From Anaerolineales bacterium (GTDB taxonomy: Bacteria > Chloroflexota > Anaerolineae > Anaerolineales > Villigracilaceae): a stretch of DNA of 64,000 bases. The number at the start of each line of letters is the position of its first letter. Within the stretch, counting starts at the first letter, position 1. The stretch spans positions 2,482,714 to 2,546,713 of the forward strand of contig CP129480.1 of NCBI GenBank assembly GCA_030583885.1. The letters run 5' to 3'. The position numbers and the translations under genes were made by a program. The notes under the pieces were generated by a model that saw only the letters and a program-made list of their open reading frames with translations, searched no databases and was not told where the DNA came from. Shown piece by piece: positions 43,236-52,477 of this stretch.

Positions 43236-44078
43236 CTATAATCCCCACAGAGCGATCCACTCGCCGGCATGTTTCGGATGTTGGGCTGCTGACAATTTTT
43301 CAATTTCAACCAATTTACCAACGCTCTTCTTCACCACCTCATTCCCCCAGCCGAACAACTTCTGCACATCGCGCAATTGAGCCGCACCGACCATGTCGAA
43401 ATACAACTCCAGCAGTTTCGCGCGCGCCTGTGACTGGGTGATCTTGCGTGCCTGCTCGGACAGGTCGGGGAAATGATGTGTGGTGATCCCGTAGATGTGC
43501 GAATACTTCCACGCACCCGCCTGTGCCACGCCAACCGGCAATATTTTGAAATCGCGCTGTAAATATTCCAACGCCTTGCTGAATTCCGTATCCTTTACAT
43601 TGGAAAGTTTCGCCAGTTTCCGCAAGTCCAGCGTGTTCAATTTGCCATGCTCGAGCAGAGTTTCATAGACCTGCTTCGCGGCTTGCGTCAAGCGTCCCTC
43701 GTGATAGGCAATCAGATAATCTTCTTCAGGCTCACCATAATTCTCGGAGAGCGCATAAAAATAGGGTGCGATCTCCAGCGAGATCATCGTCGCTTTGCCG
43801 CGCATAATTTTCCCGTAATACCATATCTTTTTATCGAGGGCATCATCCTTCCAGCCCCAGGTGATGTGACCGGGATCATCGTGTTTGTCGGCAACAGGTC
43901 GGTCGCCTGCAACCGCCGTCCACAGCGAGGGCAGGACAATCCCTTTGATGGGCCAGAAATAGACGAAGCCGCGCTGATTGACAAAAGTCAATGCCTGGCG
44001 CAGAGTCGAAAGCCGTTTTGCGGGAGGCAGGTTGAAGGTCCGCGCGCGAAGCGTTTGCAATTTCTTAACATTGAGCAT
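43236..44078 (-). CDS. AlkZ-related winged-helix protein
   Basis: 280 residues. The layout, with LRQALTFVNQRGFVYFWPIKG near the N-terminus and repeated small winged-helix units (TLDLRKLAKLSNVKDTEFSKALEYLQ; LRDVQKLFGWGNEVVKKSVGKL), resembles the HTH_42/AlkZ-type DNA glycosylase relatives. The QxQ active-site motif of AlkZ is not visible, so glycosylase activity is unlikely or different. TAAAAT ends 6 bases before the ATG, so the message is probably leaderless. Divergent from pgl with a 40-base gap. Confidence 0.6.
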   Translation of the reverse strand: MLNVKKLQTLRARTFNLPPAKRLSTLRQALTFVNQRGFVYFWPIKGIVLPSLWTAVAGDRPVADKHDDPGHITWGWKDDALDKKIWYYGKIMRGKATMISLEIAPYFYALSENYGEPEEDYLIAYHEGRLTQAAKQVYETLLEHGKLNTLDLRKLAKLSNVKDTEFSKALEYLQRDFKILPVGVAQAGAWKYSHIYGITTHHFPDLSEQARKITQSQARAKLLELYFDMVGAAQLRDVQKLFGWGNEVVKKSVGKLVEIEKLSAAQHPKHAGEWIALWGL

Positions 44079-44084
44079 GCCTGC

Positions 44085-44108
44085 ATTTTAGTCCATGTGA
44101 GTTACAAT
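44085..44108. promoter_or_regulatory. Two divergent -10-like boxes in a 40-base gap
   Basis: TAAAAT on the minus strand (44085-44090, 6 bases before the ATG at 44078) and TACAAT on the plus strand (44103-44108, 10 bases before the ATG at 44119). Neither gene has a ribosome site. Both could be leaderless. Confidence 0.4.
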
Positions 44109-44118
44109 CGCAAAGAAA

Positions 44119-44823
44119 ATGATCAAAATCTTTAGGGACACGGACGAGCTAAGTCAATTTGCGGTGGTGGCATTCATCGAGACCGCGAACCAGTCCATCG
44201 CAAAGCGCGGGCGTTTTTTGGTCGCGCTCTCTGGCGGCAGCACGCCCATGAAGTTATATGGACGGCTCGCTTCGGAAACACTGGATTGGAGCCGCGTTCA
44301 TTTCTTTTGGGGCGACGAACGTTGTGTGCCTGTGGACGATGCTGGCAATAATTACGGACAAACAAAAAAAGTCCTCTTCGACAAAATCGGGAAGACAAAC
44401 ATTCACCGCATCAGTTCCGAACTCGAACCCGGTTCCGCTGCGAAGGACTATGCCCAAACCCTGAGCGGATTCGCGGACGCGCCGTTCAGCTTTCCCCGTT
44501 TCGATCTTGTCCTGCTCGGCATGGGCGATGACGGTCACACCGCCTCATTGTTCCCCGGATCGCCCATTGACATTAAAACACCCGCACTCGCTGTAACCGC
44601 GCACTATCAAGATCGCCCCGCAAACCGCGTGACCCTGTCTCCGCTGGTATTCAATCAGGCAAGAGAGATTTGGTTTTTGGTGACAGGCGCCGGCAAAGCG
44701 GAGACATTGCGAAACGTCTTGAAGGGTGAAAGAAATCTTGAAAAATATCCCGCACAACGAATCCAGCCCGTGGATGGGAATCTGGTTTGGATGGTTGCTG
44801 AAGCGGCGGGGAGTTTTTTGTAA
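44119..44823 (+). CDS. pgl: 6-phosphogluconolactonase
   Basis: Second step of the oxidative pentose phosphate pathway: hydrolyses 6-phosphogluconolactone. 234 residues, the DevB/Pgl type: FLVALSGGSTPMKLYGRLA, VHFFWGDERCVPVDDAGNNYG, FDLVLLGMGDDGHTASLFPG and NRVTLSPLVFNQAREIWFLVTG are all family hallmarks. First gene of pgl-gnd-zwf; gnd follows after 23 bases. Confidence 0.95.
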   Translation: MIKIFRDTDELSQFAVVAFIETANQSIAKRGRFLVALSGGSTPMKLYGRLASETLDWSRVHFFWGDERCVPVDDAGNNYGQTKKVLFDKIGKTNIHRISSELEPGSAAKDYAQTLSGFADAPFSFPRFDLVLLGMGDDGHTASLFPGSPIDIKTPALAVTAHYQDRPANRVTLSPLVFNQAREIWFLVTGAGKAETLRNVLKGERNLEKYPAQRIQPVDGNLVWMVAEAAGSFL

Positions 44824-44846
44824 AAGACCCAAAGGAGTTTACCAAC

Positions 44847-45758
44847 ATGGACCTGGCAATGATCGGGCTTGGCAAAATGGGATTAAATATGGCGACCCGC
44901 CTCGTGCGCGGCGGACATCGTGTTATCGGACATACCCGCTCAAAAGAAGGCGTGGAAGCCGCGATCCAAAACGGTGTGGACGGCGCGTTTTCGCTGGAAG
45001 AGGCCGTCGGCAAATTGACATCCCATCCGAGGATCATCTGGGTGATGGTTCCTGCGGGAAAGCCCACCAAGAAACTCATCGAAAATCTCGTCGGGTTGCT
45101 ACGCAAAGGTGACATCATCATCGACGGCGGCAACTCGAATTACAAGGACACCATCCAGCATGCGGAAATGCTCGCCACCAAGGGCATCCACTTTGTGGAC
45201 TGCGGCACCAGCGGCGGGATTTGGGGACTCGCCGAAGGCTACAGCCTGATGATCGGCGGCAAGGTCGAGGCGACCGAAATCCTGCGCCCCATCTTCGAAA
45301 CGCTTGCCCCCGCAAAAGATTTGGGTTGGGGGCGCGTTGGTCCACATGGCGCAGGACATTACGTCAAAATGGTGCATAACGGCATCGAGTACGGCATGAT
45401 GCAAGCCTTTGCTGAAGGATTCGGCATCCTGAAAGCAAAGGATGAATTTGGACTCGACCTCGCGCAGGTCTCGCACATCTGGCAGCACGGAAGCGTGGTC
45501 CGCTCATGGCTGTTGGATCTGGCGGCAAATGCCCTCGACGAAGACCCCGGACTAAAGGACATCAAACCCTGGGTGGCGGACTCGGGCGAAGGCCGCTGGA
45601 CGGTGTTCGAATCCATTGACCTCGATGTGCCCGCACCTGTCATCACCCTCGCGCTGCAAATGCGCTTCGCCAGCCGCGATGAGGAGAACTACCCTGCCCG
45701 AATGCTGGCAGCGCTCCGCAACCAGTTCGGCGGGCATGCGGTCAAAAAGGCGAAATAA
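44847..45758 (+). CDS. gnd: 6-phosphogluconate dehydrogenase, decarboxylating (short form)
   Basis: Third step: oxidises 6-phosphogluconate to ribulose 5-phosphate and CO2. 303 residues, which is the short GndA/YqeC-like bacterial form rather than the 470-residue enzyme. Seen: MIGLGKMGLNMATRLVRGGH dinucleotide site, DGGNSNYKDTIQ, VDCGTSGGIWGL, HYVKMVHNGIEYGMMQAFAEG with the catalytic Lys/His/Asn region, and EGRWTVFESID. HTRSKEG after strand 2 with Arg suggests NADP preference or mixed use. AAAGGAG lies upstream. Confidence 0.94.
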   Translation: MDLAMIGLGKMGLNMATRLVRGGHRVIGHTRSKEGVEAAIQNGVDGAFSLEEAVGKLTSHPRIIWVMVPAGKPTKKLIENLVGLLRKGDIIIDGGNSNYKDTIQHAEMLATKGIHFVDCGTSGGIWGLAEGYSLMIGGKVEATEILRPIFETLAPAKDLGWGRVGPHGAGHYVKMVHNGIEYGMMQAFAEGFGILKAKDEFGLDLAQVSHIWQHGSVVRSWLLDLAANALDEDPGLKDIKPWVADSGEGRWTVFESIDLDVPAPVITLALQMRFASRDEENYPARMLAALRNQFGGHAVKKAK

Positions 45759-45780
45759 TCATATCCGGTGTTTGAGTAAC

Positions 45781-45799
45781 CCCGCGTGTTTTTCGCGGG
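45781..45799 (+). terminator. Short hairpin between gnd and zwf
   Basis: CCCGCG (45781-45786) pairs with CGCGGG (45794-45799) around a T-rich loop. It has no T-run and is at best a weak attenuator. The loop side TTCGCGGGATGT resembles the arm of the 25624 hairpin, so it may be repeat-derived. Confidence 0.35.
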
Positions 45800-45875
45800 A
45801 TGTATCGAAACCACCAGTTGATGAAAAGCAGGAAGTTTAACAGTATTCCCTCGGAGTAAATATGGAATTAGTGTT

Positions 45876-47360
45876 ATGACCATCCCACTTTATAACGGAC
45901 TCCCCGCCACGATCATCATCTTTGGCGCATCAGGCGACCTGACGCAGCGCAAGTTGATCCCCTCTCTGTTCAATCTCTTCCACAAACGGCGTACGCCTAA
46001 GAATCTCCGGATCATCGGTTTCGGCGGCACGGATTTTACCGACGAGCAGTTCCGCGAGCACCTGCACAAAGGACTGAAGGAATACGCGGGTTATCCGTTC
46101 ACTGATGAGGACTGGAACCTCTTTGCACCAAAACTGCGGTACCTGTGCGGGAAATATAATGAAATAAGCGCCTTCCAAAGGCTTAGTGAACAACTCGCCA
46201 AATTGGAAGACGGCGAAGCGAACCGCCTGTACTACATGGCACTTCCGCCCACCCTCTTCCCTGCCATCCTGGACAACCTTGATTCGACGGGTCAACTGCA
46301 TGAGAATAGAGCCTGGCGACGCGTGGTTCTGGAAAAGCCATTCGGCACAGACCTTGAGTCTGCTGTGACGCTTAACAAACAAGTCCACAAGGTACTGAGT
46401 GAAAATCAGATCTACCGCATTGATCACTATCTCGGCAAGGAAACCGTACAGAACATCCTGTTTACGCGCTTTGCAAACACCATCTTCGAACCCGTCTGGA
46501 ACCGCACCTATATTGACCATGTCCAGATCACGGTTGCCGAGAAAGTCGGCCTGGAGCACCGCGCAAAATTCTATGACGGCATTGGCATCCTGCGCGACAT
46601 GTTCCAAAACCACCTGCTTCAATTGCTCACCCTCGTTGCAATGGAGCCTCCTGCCTCGTTCAGCGCGGGCCACTTGCGGAATGAAAAAGTGAAAGTCCTC
46701 AGTGCGATCCAGCCGATGACCTCCGAGCAGGTGTCAGCAAATACGGTACGCGCTCAATATAAAGGCTATCGAAAGGAGGGCCAGGTCAACCCCGATTCTG
46801 CCACGGCCACGTACGCAGCACTGCGTCTCTTCGTGAACAACTGGCGCTGGAAGGGCGTGCCGTTCTTTTTGCGTTCGGGCAAAAATCTCACTGAAAAACA
46901 TTCACAGATCATCATCCAGTTCAAGGAACCCCCGCTCGCCATGTTCCCCATGCAAACATTGAAGGCGAACATGCTCGTGCTTTACCTGCAGCCCGATGAA
47001 GGCGTGCACCTGCGCTTCGAGGCCAAAGCCCCCGATACCGTCTCTGAAACGCGCTCGGTCGACATGGAATTCAAATACGCCGAAGCCTTTGGCAAAACCG
47101 CCATCCCCGAAGCCTATGAAAGACTCCTGCTCGATGCCATTCAAGGCGACGCCGCGCTCTTCACCCGCGCAGATGAAGTGGAAGCCGCCTGGGCGCTGAT
47201 CGACCCAATTTTGCAAACGTGGGAAACGCATCAGACTCCGCCATTGGCTGTTTACAAACCAGGCAGCTGGGGCCCACCCGAGGCAGATACCCTGCTCGCC
47301 CGCGACGGACGCCGCTGGCTTAATGAAGAAGCCAGCCTGATGCTGGAAAAGCAGGCATGA
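45876..47360 (+). CDS. zwf: Glucose-6-phosphate 1-dehydrogenase
   Basis: First step of the oxidative pentose phosphate pathway. 494 residues. Marks: IFGASGDLTQRKLIPSLF (NADP site with the GASGDLxxRK signature), VLEKPFGTDL, RIDHYLGKETVQN (active-site RIDHYLGKE), and VPFFLRSGKNLTEK. The 117-base gap after gnd has a short hairpin, so zwf may be partly separately expressed. Its stop is the junction to a GGDEF remnant. Confidence 0.96.
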   Translation: MTIPLYNGLPATIIIFGASGDLTQRKLIPSLFNLFHKRRTPKNLRIIGFGGTDFTDEQFREHLHKGLKEYAGYPFTDEDWNLFAPKLRYLCGKYNEISAFQRLSEQLAKLEDGEANRLYYMALPPTLFPAILDNLDSTGQLHENRAWRRVVLEKPFGTDLESAVTLNKQVHKVLSENQIYRIDHYLGKETVQNILFTRFANTIFEPVWNRTYIDHVQITVAEKVGLEHRAKFYDGIGILRDMFQNHLLQLLTLVAMEPPASFSAGHLRNEKVKVLSAIQPMTSEQVSANTVRAQYKGYRKEGQVNPDSATATYAALRLFVNNWRWKGVPFFLRSGKNLTEKHSQIIIQFKEPPLAMFPMQTLKANMLVLYLQPDEGVHLRFEAKAPDTVSETRSVDMEFKYAEAFGKTAIPEAYERLLLDAIQGDAALFTRADEVEAAWALIDPILQTWETHQTPPLAVYKPGSWGPPEADTLLARDGRRWLNEEASLMLEKQA

Positions 47361-47367
47361 TTCCGCT

Positions 47368-47499
47368 ACAGCCGGGGTTGCCGCGTTCCCATTGCATGGG
47401 GAGGATCCGGATGAAGTACTACGCGCGGCGGACAACGCACTTTATCACGCAAAAAATTCTGGGCGGAATTATGTAATGACCGCAGGCAACCCTCCATAA
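47368..47499 (+). pseudogene. Remnant of a GGDEF diguanylate cyclase (C-terminal end)
   Basis: Right after zwf, in another frame, the sequence reads AGVAAFPLHGEDPDEVLRAA, then DNALYHAKNSGRNYV and stops at 47497-47499. This is the classic end of a GGDEF domain (the SIGVA...ADxALYxAKxxGRN segment). No GGDEF active site or start codon is present, so only the last about 45 residues of a former gene survive, probably left by a deletion or insertion next to zwf. Confidence 0.75.
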
Positions 47500-47507
47500 C
47501 AATGGTT

Positions 47508-48146
47508 CTACTTGACAGGCACAATCTCTTCCTTGGTCTCGATCACTTCCGCCTGAATCTTCCCCGCAGATAGTTCGCGCAGGTCAGCCTGGAACGCTTC
47601 GAAATTCTCCACGGGGAATTGAAGAGTCGCAGTGATATCCCCCGCGTAATCTTCGCCCAAAACCTTCCCATGATTCTTTGACACCAACAAACGCATCCGC
47701 TCCAGCAGGTTGTATGGAATCGCCGCCATCGCCACGTGGACTGGGACTCTCCGTCCCCGCTCCACGGCATTGACCACCGACTGCGCCGCTTCGGTGTAGG
47801 CTTTGACCAATCCGCCCGTGCCAAGCAGGGTCCCACCGAAATAGCGGGTGACGACCAGAACCGCATCACCAAGTCCACTACCACGCAGGACAGTCAGCGC
47901 AGGTTTGCCCGCCGTGCCGCTCGGCTCTCCGTCGTCCGAAAAATACTCCGTGACCGTGTTCCCGCCGCCAATGATATACGCAGGGACGTTGTGGGTCGCA
48001 TCCGCGAATTCCTTTTTGATGCGCGCGATGAACGCCCGCGCTTCGTCACTGGAGAATGCGGGCGCGAGCGTGGCAATGAAGCGCGAGTTGACCACCGTCT
48101 GCTCGCGGCGGATTTCGTTGAGCGGGACGAGGTAGGGGTTGGACAT
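47508..48146 (-). CDS. YigZ/IMPACT-family protein
   Basis: 212 residues. N-terminal UPF0029/IMPACT domain: EQTVVNSRFIATLAPAFSSDEA, NVPAYIIGGG, SDDGEPSGTAGKPAL (family signature), VVTRYFGGTLLGTGGLVKAY, then a C-terminal DUF1949 domain (residues about 140-205). YigZ relatives are linked to translation control but the biochemical role is unproven. The gene reads toward the GGDEF scar; its start is close to the interrupted gene on the plus strand. Confidence 0.93.
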   Translation of the reverse strand: MSNPYLVPLNEIRREQTVVNSRFIATLAPAFSSDEARAFIARIKKEFADATHNVPAYIIGGGNTVTEYFSDDGEPSGTAGKPALTVLRGSGLGDAVLVVTRYFGGTLLGTGGLVKAYTEAAQSVVNAVERGRRVPVHVAMAAIPYNLLERMRLLVSKNHGKVLGEDYAGDITATLQFPVENFEAFQADLRELSAGKIQAEVIETKEEIVPVK

Positions 48147-48326
48147 GAGGGGGATTGTACTTGAAGATCATAGCAGACCTGACAGGGCGCATCGAGAAGA
48201 CCGCCTTAACGAATGAATTATGGAGGCGCATGAGTGAAAAAGAAATAAAAGAAGTTGATAGGTTTGATGTAGTTTCAGAAGACGGCAGAGTTTTCACATT
48301 GGTTGTTCATCAAACATTTATTATTA

Positions 48327-49163
48327 GAAGCTATCTCAAAAATGGTAGACTGGGGCTCAAACCCGAACTGGGAGCGAGCCAATGGACATCAAAGACGAAC
48401 AATGGGCAATTGTCAGACCCCTTCTTCCTAAGCCTGTTAGAAGAGCGGATGGACGCGGCAGGCCGAGGGTCAATGATCGCGAGATCCTAAATGGCATCCT
48501 TTGGATTTTGCGAACGGGAGCACGTTGGCAGGATTTGCCAGAGCGCTACCCGCCATACCAGACTTGCCATCGACGCTTTCAAGAGTGGGTGCAGGCGGGG
48601 GTCTTCGAAAAGGTGCTGCAGGCTCTGGTGAGAGACGTGAAAGAGCGTGGCAAGCTGGATTTGACAGAGTGTTTCATCGATGGCAGCTTTGTCATCGCAA
48701 AAAAGGGGGCCGAGGGGTGGGAAAAACCAAGCGGGGCAAGGGTACAAAGCTCATGGCAGTGGCAGATCGCGCTGGTCTTCCTATCGCCATATCCGTTGAA
48801 AGTGCTTCGCCGCATGAAGTCAGACTGGTCGAAAGCACGCTCAAAAGCCGTTTCACCAAGGAGCGTCCGGGAAAACTGATCGGTGACCGAGCGTATGATA
48901 GTGACCCACTTGACGAGAGGTTGCGAAAACAAGGCATTGAGCTGATCGCACCTCACAAGACCAACCGCACAAAGCCACGCACCCAAGATGGCAGGCCTCT
49001 GCGGCGTTATCGAAACCGTTGGAAGATCGAGCGGTTGTTTGCTTGGCTGCAAAACTTTCGGAGAATACAGACTCGACATGAACGGATCCTTGAAAACTAT
49101 CTTGCCTTTGTCTTGTTGGGCTGCATGATCATTTTATTCAGATCGTGTTTTTGAGATGACTTC
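48327..49163 (+). mobile_element. IS5-family (IS427/IS1031-like) insertion sequence
   Basis: 837 bases. The ends are imperfect inverted repeats: GAAGCTATCTCAAAAA at the left and, reversed, GAAGTCATCTCAAAAA at the right (14 of 16 matches). TA flanks both sides, consistent with the TA target duplication of this group. It carries one transposase gene with a programmed frameshift and interrupts a small gene. The intact ends and frame suggest it is, or recently was, mobile. Confidence 0.85.
48382..49154 (+). CDS. IS5-family transposase made by -1 programmed frameshift
   Basis: DDE transposase encoded in two overlapping frames (first frame 48382-48879, second 48501-49154). First frame: [38 protein letters not shown], and the first catalytic Asp in CFIDGSF. 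The second frame carries [10 protein letters not shown] (second Asp) and [19 protein letters not shown] (Glu). The shift from first to second frame is -1 and lies at A-AAA-AAG, bases 48699-48705, a classic slippery heptamer, followed by a G-run; the joined product reads [10 protein letters not shown] at the junction. Confidence 0.88.
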
Positions 49164-49330
49164 TAGCCATTCGCATGATGGAAACATGTCACATATACCC
49201 GGGTTGAAAAGAGCGACAACCACCGAGGAATACTCCGTAAATCACAAGGGAGATAATACTTTTGAAATTGTAGAACTTAGCCTTTTGGTGACTAGAGTTC
49301 AAGACTGAGTAAATCGGCAAAATATAAATA

Positions 49331-49361
49331 GAGATCCGAGATTTCGGAAATCTCGGATCTC
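49331..49361 (+). terminator. Perfect hairpin after the interrupted gene
   Basis: GAGATCCGAGATTT pairs with AAATCTCGGATCTC around a CGG loop (14 bp). It lies 23 bases after the interrupted gene's stop and is a likely terminator. Confidence 0.7.
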
Positions 49362-49373
49362 CTGATTGTAATC

Positions 49374-49413
49374 AACAAAACGGGACTGTATTCAATCACG
49401 GTCCCGTTTTGTT
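49374..49413. terminator. Second hairpin, before the convergent VOC gene end
   Basis: 49374-49386 is the exact reverse complement of 49401-49413 (13 bp, 14-base loop), with A- and T-runs at the outer ends. It probably ends the minus-strand VOC gene transcript coming from the other side. Two different terminators back to back mark the convergence point. Confidence 0.75.
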
Positions 49414-49420
49414 TAAAGTA

Positions 49421-49819
49421 TCACTCACCCGTGACCTGATAAATCTGTATTAAGTTTCCGCATGTGTCGTTCAGCACCGCCACAGTGGTGGGACCCATAT
49501 TCGTCGGCTCCATCGTGAATTCCACACCAAGTTGTTTCATACGTTCATATTCTCTTTGCATGTCGCTGACCTCGAAGGCTGTGAACGGGATCCCGTCTTT
49601 GACAAGCGCTTCCTTAAGCGCCTTCATCGCCGGGTAGTTGGCATTTGGCTCCAACAGCAGTTCGGTGCCATTCGGCTCATCAGGTGAGACCACGGTGATC
49701 CAGCGCGCGCCGTCTCCCAAGGGAATATCTCGTTTTAGAACAAAGCCCATGGCATCAGTATAAAACTTCAGTGCCTTGTCGTAATCATCTATCGAAACGC
49801 TGGTCAGTTTGATTTTCAT
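49421..49819 (-). CDS. VOC-superfamily (glyoxalase-like) protein
   Basis: 132 residues, vicinal oxygen chelate fold: VSIDDYDKALKFYTDAMGFVLKRD and two beta-alpha-beta-beta-beta units with WITVVSPDEPNGTELLLEP and TVAVLNDTCGNLIQIYQV. The usual first metal His is not in place, so it may be a binding rather than catalytic member (as in bleomycin-resistance proteins). It follows an AraC-type gene after 6 bases; the regulator likely controls it. Confidence 0.85.
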   Translation of the reverse strand: MKIKLTSVSIDDYDKALKFYTDAMGFVLKRDIPLGDGARWITVVSPDEPNGTELLLEPNANYPAMKALKEALVKDGIPFTAFEVSDMQREYERMKQLGVEFTMEPTNMGPTTVAVLNDTCGNLIQIYQVTGE

Positions 49820-49825
49820 GTGGAG

Positions 49826-50206
49826 TTATCCTTTTCTCAAGAGTTGTGTCGCCGCGCTGCAACCCAGGGCACGGAACTCGCTCGGACTCAGACCGAACTG
49901 CCCTTTGAACGCCTTACCGAAGGCCGCGTGGCTATCGTAGCCAGCGGCGAGCGCGACCTCGGTGATATCCACCGCGCCCATGCGGAGTTTGCGCGCGGCA
50001 CGTTCCAGCCTCATACGGCGGATGTAACTGGCGGCGCTTTCGCCGGTCTGCGCGGTGAAGACTCGGTGGAAGTGGGGGATGGAGAATCCCGCCACCTCCG
50101 CCAGCACGTCACGAGGCAGCGGCTCATTGAGATGCTCGCGGATGTAGAGTTTGACGTTCTCGATGCAGTCCGAATGATCTTGCATGGTTTGAATGGTGGC
50201 GACCAT
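49826..50206 (-). CDS. AraC-family DNA-binding protein, HTH domain only
   Basis: 126 residues, nearly all the double helix-turn-helix of AraC/XylS proteins: LNEPLPRDVLAEVAGFSIPHFHRVF and MGAVDITEVALAAGYDSHAAFGKAFK, then FGLSPSEFR. No ligand-binding domain; the first 20 residues are a short lead. Single-domain relatives (like MarA/SoxS-type or GyrI-type partners) are regulated by level rather than ligand. It precedes the VOC gene in one operon. Confidence 0.9.
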   Translation of the reverse strand: MVATIQTMQDHSDCIENVKLYIREHLNEPLPRDVLAEVAGFSIPHFHRVFTAQTGESAASYIRRMRLERAARKLRMGAVDITEVALAAGYDSHAAFGKAFKGQFGLSPSEFRALGCSAATQLLRKG

Positions 50207-50260
50207 GCGCCAAGTCTATTGCACCTAACACCTTGCGGGCTACTCCAAATGTATCATTAT

Positions 50261-52477
50261 CTAATATCTTCCACGCTCCAACACCACTTCGGGATTGGGT
50301 AGATCCTTCTCCCTTGCGGGGAAGACCTGCACGGCGCAGGCTTTGAATTCGGGGATCTTCGCCTGCGGGTCGAGCGCGTCGTTCGTCAGCAGGTTCGCGG
50401 CGGCTTCGGCGAAGTGGAAGGGGATGAAGACCACGCCGACGGAGGTCTTCTCGGTGATGCTGGCGCGCAGGACGACCTCCCCGCGGCGGGATTTTACGCG
50501 CACGGGGTCGTTATGCCGTATGCCGTGGATGTCCGCATCGGCGGGGTGAATCTCCACGCGGGCTTCGGGGTATGCCTCATTCAACGCCGAGTTGCGGGTC
50601 ATCGTACCTCCGTGCCAATGTTCGAGCACGCGCCCCGTGGTGAGGATGAACGGGAATTCATCGTCCGCTTCTTCCATGACGGGGACGTAATCGAGTTGGT
50701 GGAACTTGCCTCGTCCGCGCGGGAAGGATTCGGTAAAGAGGGTCGGCGTGCCAGGGTGATCGAGCGTTGGCACGGGGTAGATCAAGCCGACCTTTTCGAT
50801 GCGCTCGTAGGTGATGCCCGCGTAATCTGAATTGACGCTCGCCATTTCGCGCAGAATCTCTTCGGGGTTGGAATAGGTCCATTTCGCAGTGGGCAAGCCG
50901 AGGCGTGATTCGAGGCGCAGCGCCAAATCGCAGATGATCTGCCAGTCAGGTCTTGCATCCCCACGCGGCGGATGCGCGGCGCGGACTCGCTGTACGCGGC
51001 GATCCGTATTCGAGAACGTCCCGTCTTTTTCGGCGAAGGGCGTGGCGGGCAGGAAGACATCCGCAAACGCACCACTCTCATTGATGAAAATGTCCTGCGC
51101 GACGATGAACTCAAGTGCCTGCATGTGTTTGCGGGTCTCGTTGAGGTTCGGCTCGGACATCATTGGGTTCTCGCCCATGATGTACAACGCGCGGACGCCG
51201 CCTTCGTGCGCATGGCTGAGAATTTCAGTGGTGGTGAGCCCCAGCTTGAGGCTCAACCCGCCTTCTTCGATATTCCACGTCTTTTCCCACTTGGCGCGGT
51301 TGTCGGGATTATCCACGCGCATGTAACCGGGATAATGAAAAGGCATACAGCCCATGTCGCTCGCGCCTTGCACGTTGTTTTGTCCGCGCAATGGATTCAG
51401 CCCCGTGCCGTCGCGTCCAATGTGACCCGTGAGAAATGCGAGGTTGATCAACGCCAAGGCGCTGGCAGTGCCGTGTGAAAGTTGCGAGATGCCCATGCCC
51501 CAATAAATGGCGGCGTTCTTTGCTTTGGCATACATGCGCGCTGCATTGCGAATGTCTTCAGCAGGCACGCCTGAAATTTCTTCAGCGTATTCTGGGGTGA
51601 ACTTTTCAAGGGATTCGGCAAACTCATCAAATCCCTCTGTGCGTGATTTTACAAATTCCCAATTTACCAATCCCTCTTTCACGATCACATGCGCCATCGC
51701 GGAAAAGACAGGCACGTTCGTGCCAGGCTTGAGCGGCAGCCAGAGTTCCGCCATGTCCACCAGGTCGATGCGGCGCGGGTCCACGACGATCATCTTTGCG
51801 CCATGCTTCATCACAGCTTCCTTCATTTGCAAAGCAATGATGGGATGGTTCTCGGACGTGTTCGAGCCAGTCACAATGAACACGTCGTTCATAATGACCT
51901 GCGAGGCGGTGTTGCTCATCGCAGACGAACCCGTCGCTTGTTGCAATGCCACCACCGAACCTGCGTGACAGAGACGCGTGCAGTGATCTACATTATTGGT
52001 ACGGAAGATCGCGCGATACATTTTTTGCAACAGATAATTGTCTTCGTTTGTGGCTTTGGCGCAGCAATAGACCGCCATCGCGTCCGAGCCGTCGCGTTGA
52101 CAGATGCGGACGAGATTATCAGCGACGAAATCCAGTGCAGTGTCCCAATCGGTTTCGACCCAGTCCCAATCGTTGGAAATTTGTGAAGTAGGGATTGGTT
52201 TGCCATCCACACTGACAGCAAAGACCTGTTCGCGTCCTTCGGGCTTTGGTTTGCCTTCGAGCAAATAGCGGCGCACAAGCGGCGTGGTCACGCGCTTGGG
52301 ATGATAGACAAAATCATAACCGAAACGTCCCTTCACGCACAAATTCCCGTGATTGACAGGCGAATCGAACGGGCTGGTGACTTTGTAAATAAAGTCATCC
52401 TTCACATGCAATTCCAACGTACAGCCCACCCCGCAGTAGGGGCAGGTGGTGGTGGTCACCCGGTCTGATTTGATCAT
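50261..52477 (-). CDS. fdhA: Formate dehydrogenase alpha subunit, cysteine type (locus 2)
   Basis: Molybdopterin oxidoreductase of 738 residues, paralog of the Sec enzyme at 16041. It begins directly with the [4Fe-4S] motif CPYCGVGC (Cys12, 15, 19, 47), so lacks the N-terminal Fe-S modules, which are in the separate gene upstream. The active site reads [10 protein letters not shown] with Cys170 (codon TGT) where the paralog has selenocysteine. The MGD-binding end ([28 protein letters not shown]) is intact. Overlaps the Fe-S gene by 4 bases. Its mate, the NuoEF fusion, is two genes upstream. Confidence 0.93.
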   Translation of the reverse strand: MIKSDRVTTTTCPYCGVGCTLELHVKDDFIYKVTSPFDSPVNHGNLCVKGRFGYDFVYHPKRVTTPLVRRYLLEGKPKPEGREQVFAVSVDGKPIPTSQISNDWDWVETDWDTALDFVADNLVRICQRDGSDAMAVYCCAKATNEDNYLLQKMYRAIFRTNNVDHCTRLCHAGSVVALQQATGSSAMSNTASQVIMNDVFIVTGSNTSENHPIIALQMKEAVMKHGAKMIVVDPRRIDLVDMAELWLPLKPGTNVPVFSAMAHVIVKEGLVNWEFVKSRTEGFDEFAESLEKFTPEYAEEISGVPAEDIRNAARMYAKAKNAAIYWGMGISQLSHGTASALALINLAFLTGHIGRDGTGLNPLRGQNNVQGASDMGCMPFHYPGYMRVDNPDNRAKWEKTWNIEEGGLSLKLGLTTTEILSHAHEGGVRALYIMGENPMMSEPNLNETRKHMQALEFIVAQDIFINESGAFADVFLPATPFAEKDGTFSNTDRRVQRVRAAHPPRGDARPDWQIICDLALRLESRLGLPTAKWTYSNPEEILREMASVNSDYAGITYERIEKVGLIYPVPTLDHPGTPTLFTESFPRGRGKFHQLDYVPVMEEADDEFPFILTTGRVLEHWHGGTMTRNSALNEAYPEARVEIHPADADIHGIRHNDPVRVKSRRGEVVLRASITEKTSVGVVFIPFHFAEAAANLLTNDALDPQAKIPEFKACAVQVFPAREKDLPNPEVVLERGRY

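Larger units (their letters stand above)
48230..49308 (+). pseudogene. Small gene interrupted by an IS element
   Basis: ATG at 48230 behind GGAGG starts a frame EKEIKEVDRFDVVSEDGRVF and LVVHQTFII. After the IS ends, the same frame continues SHSHDGNMSHIPGLKR and TTEEYSVNHKGDNTFEIVEL to a TGA at 49306-49308. Removing 48327-49163 and one TA copy restores an uninterrupted protein of about 80 residues. The insertion therefore is recent. The product is an unknown soluble protein. Confidence 0.75.

Noticed and set aside
48382..48879. Transposase as two independent or broken genes
   Set aside because: The slippery heptamer is in the exact phase needed for -1 shifting, and the joined product contains all DDE residues.
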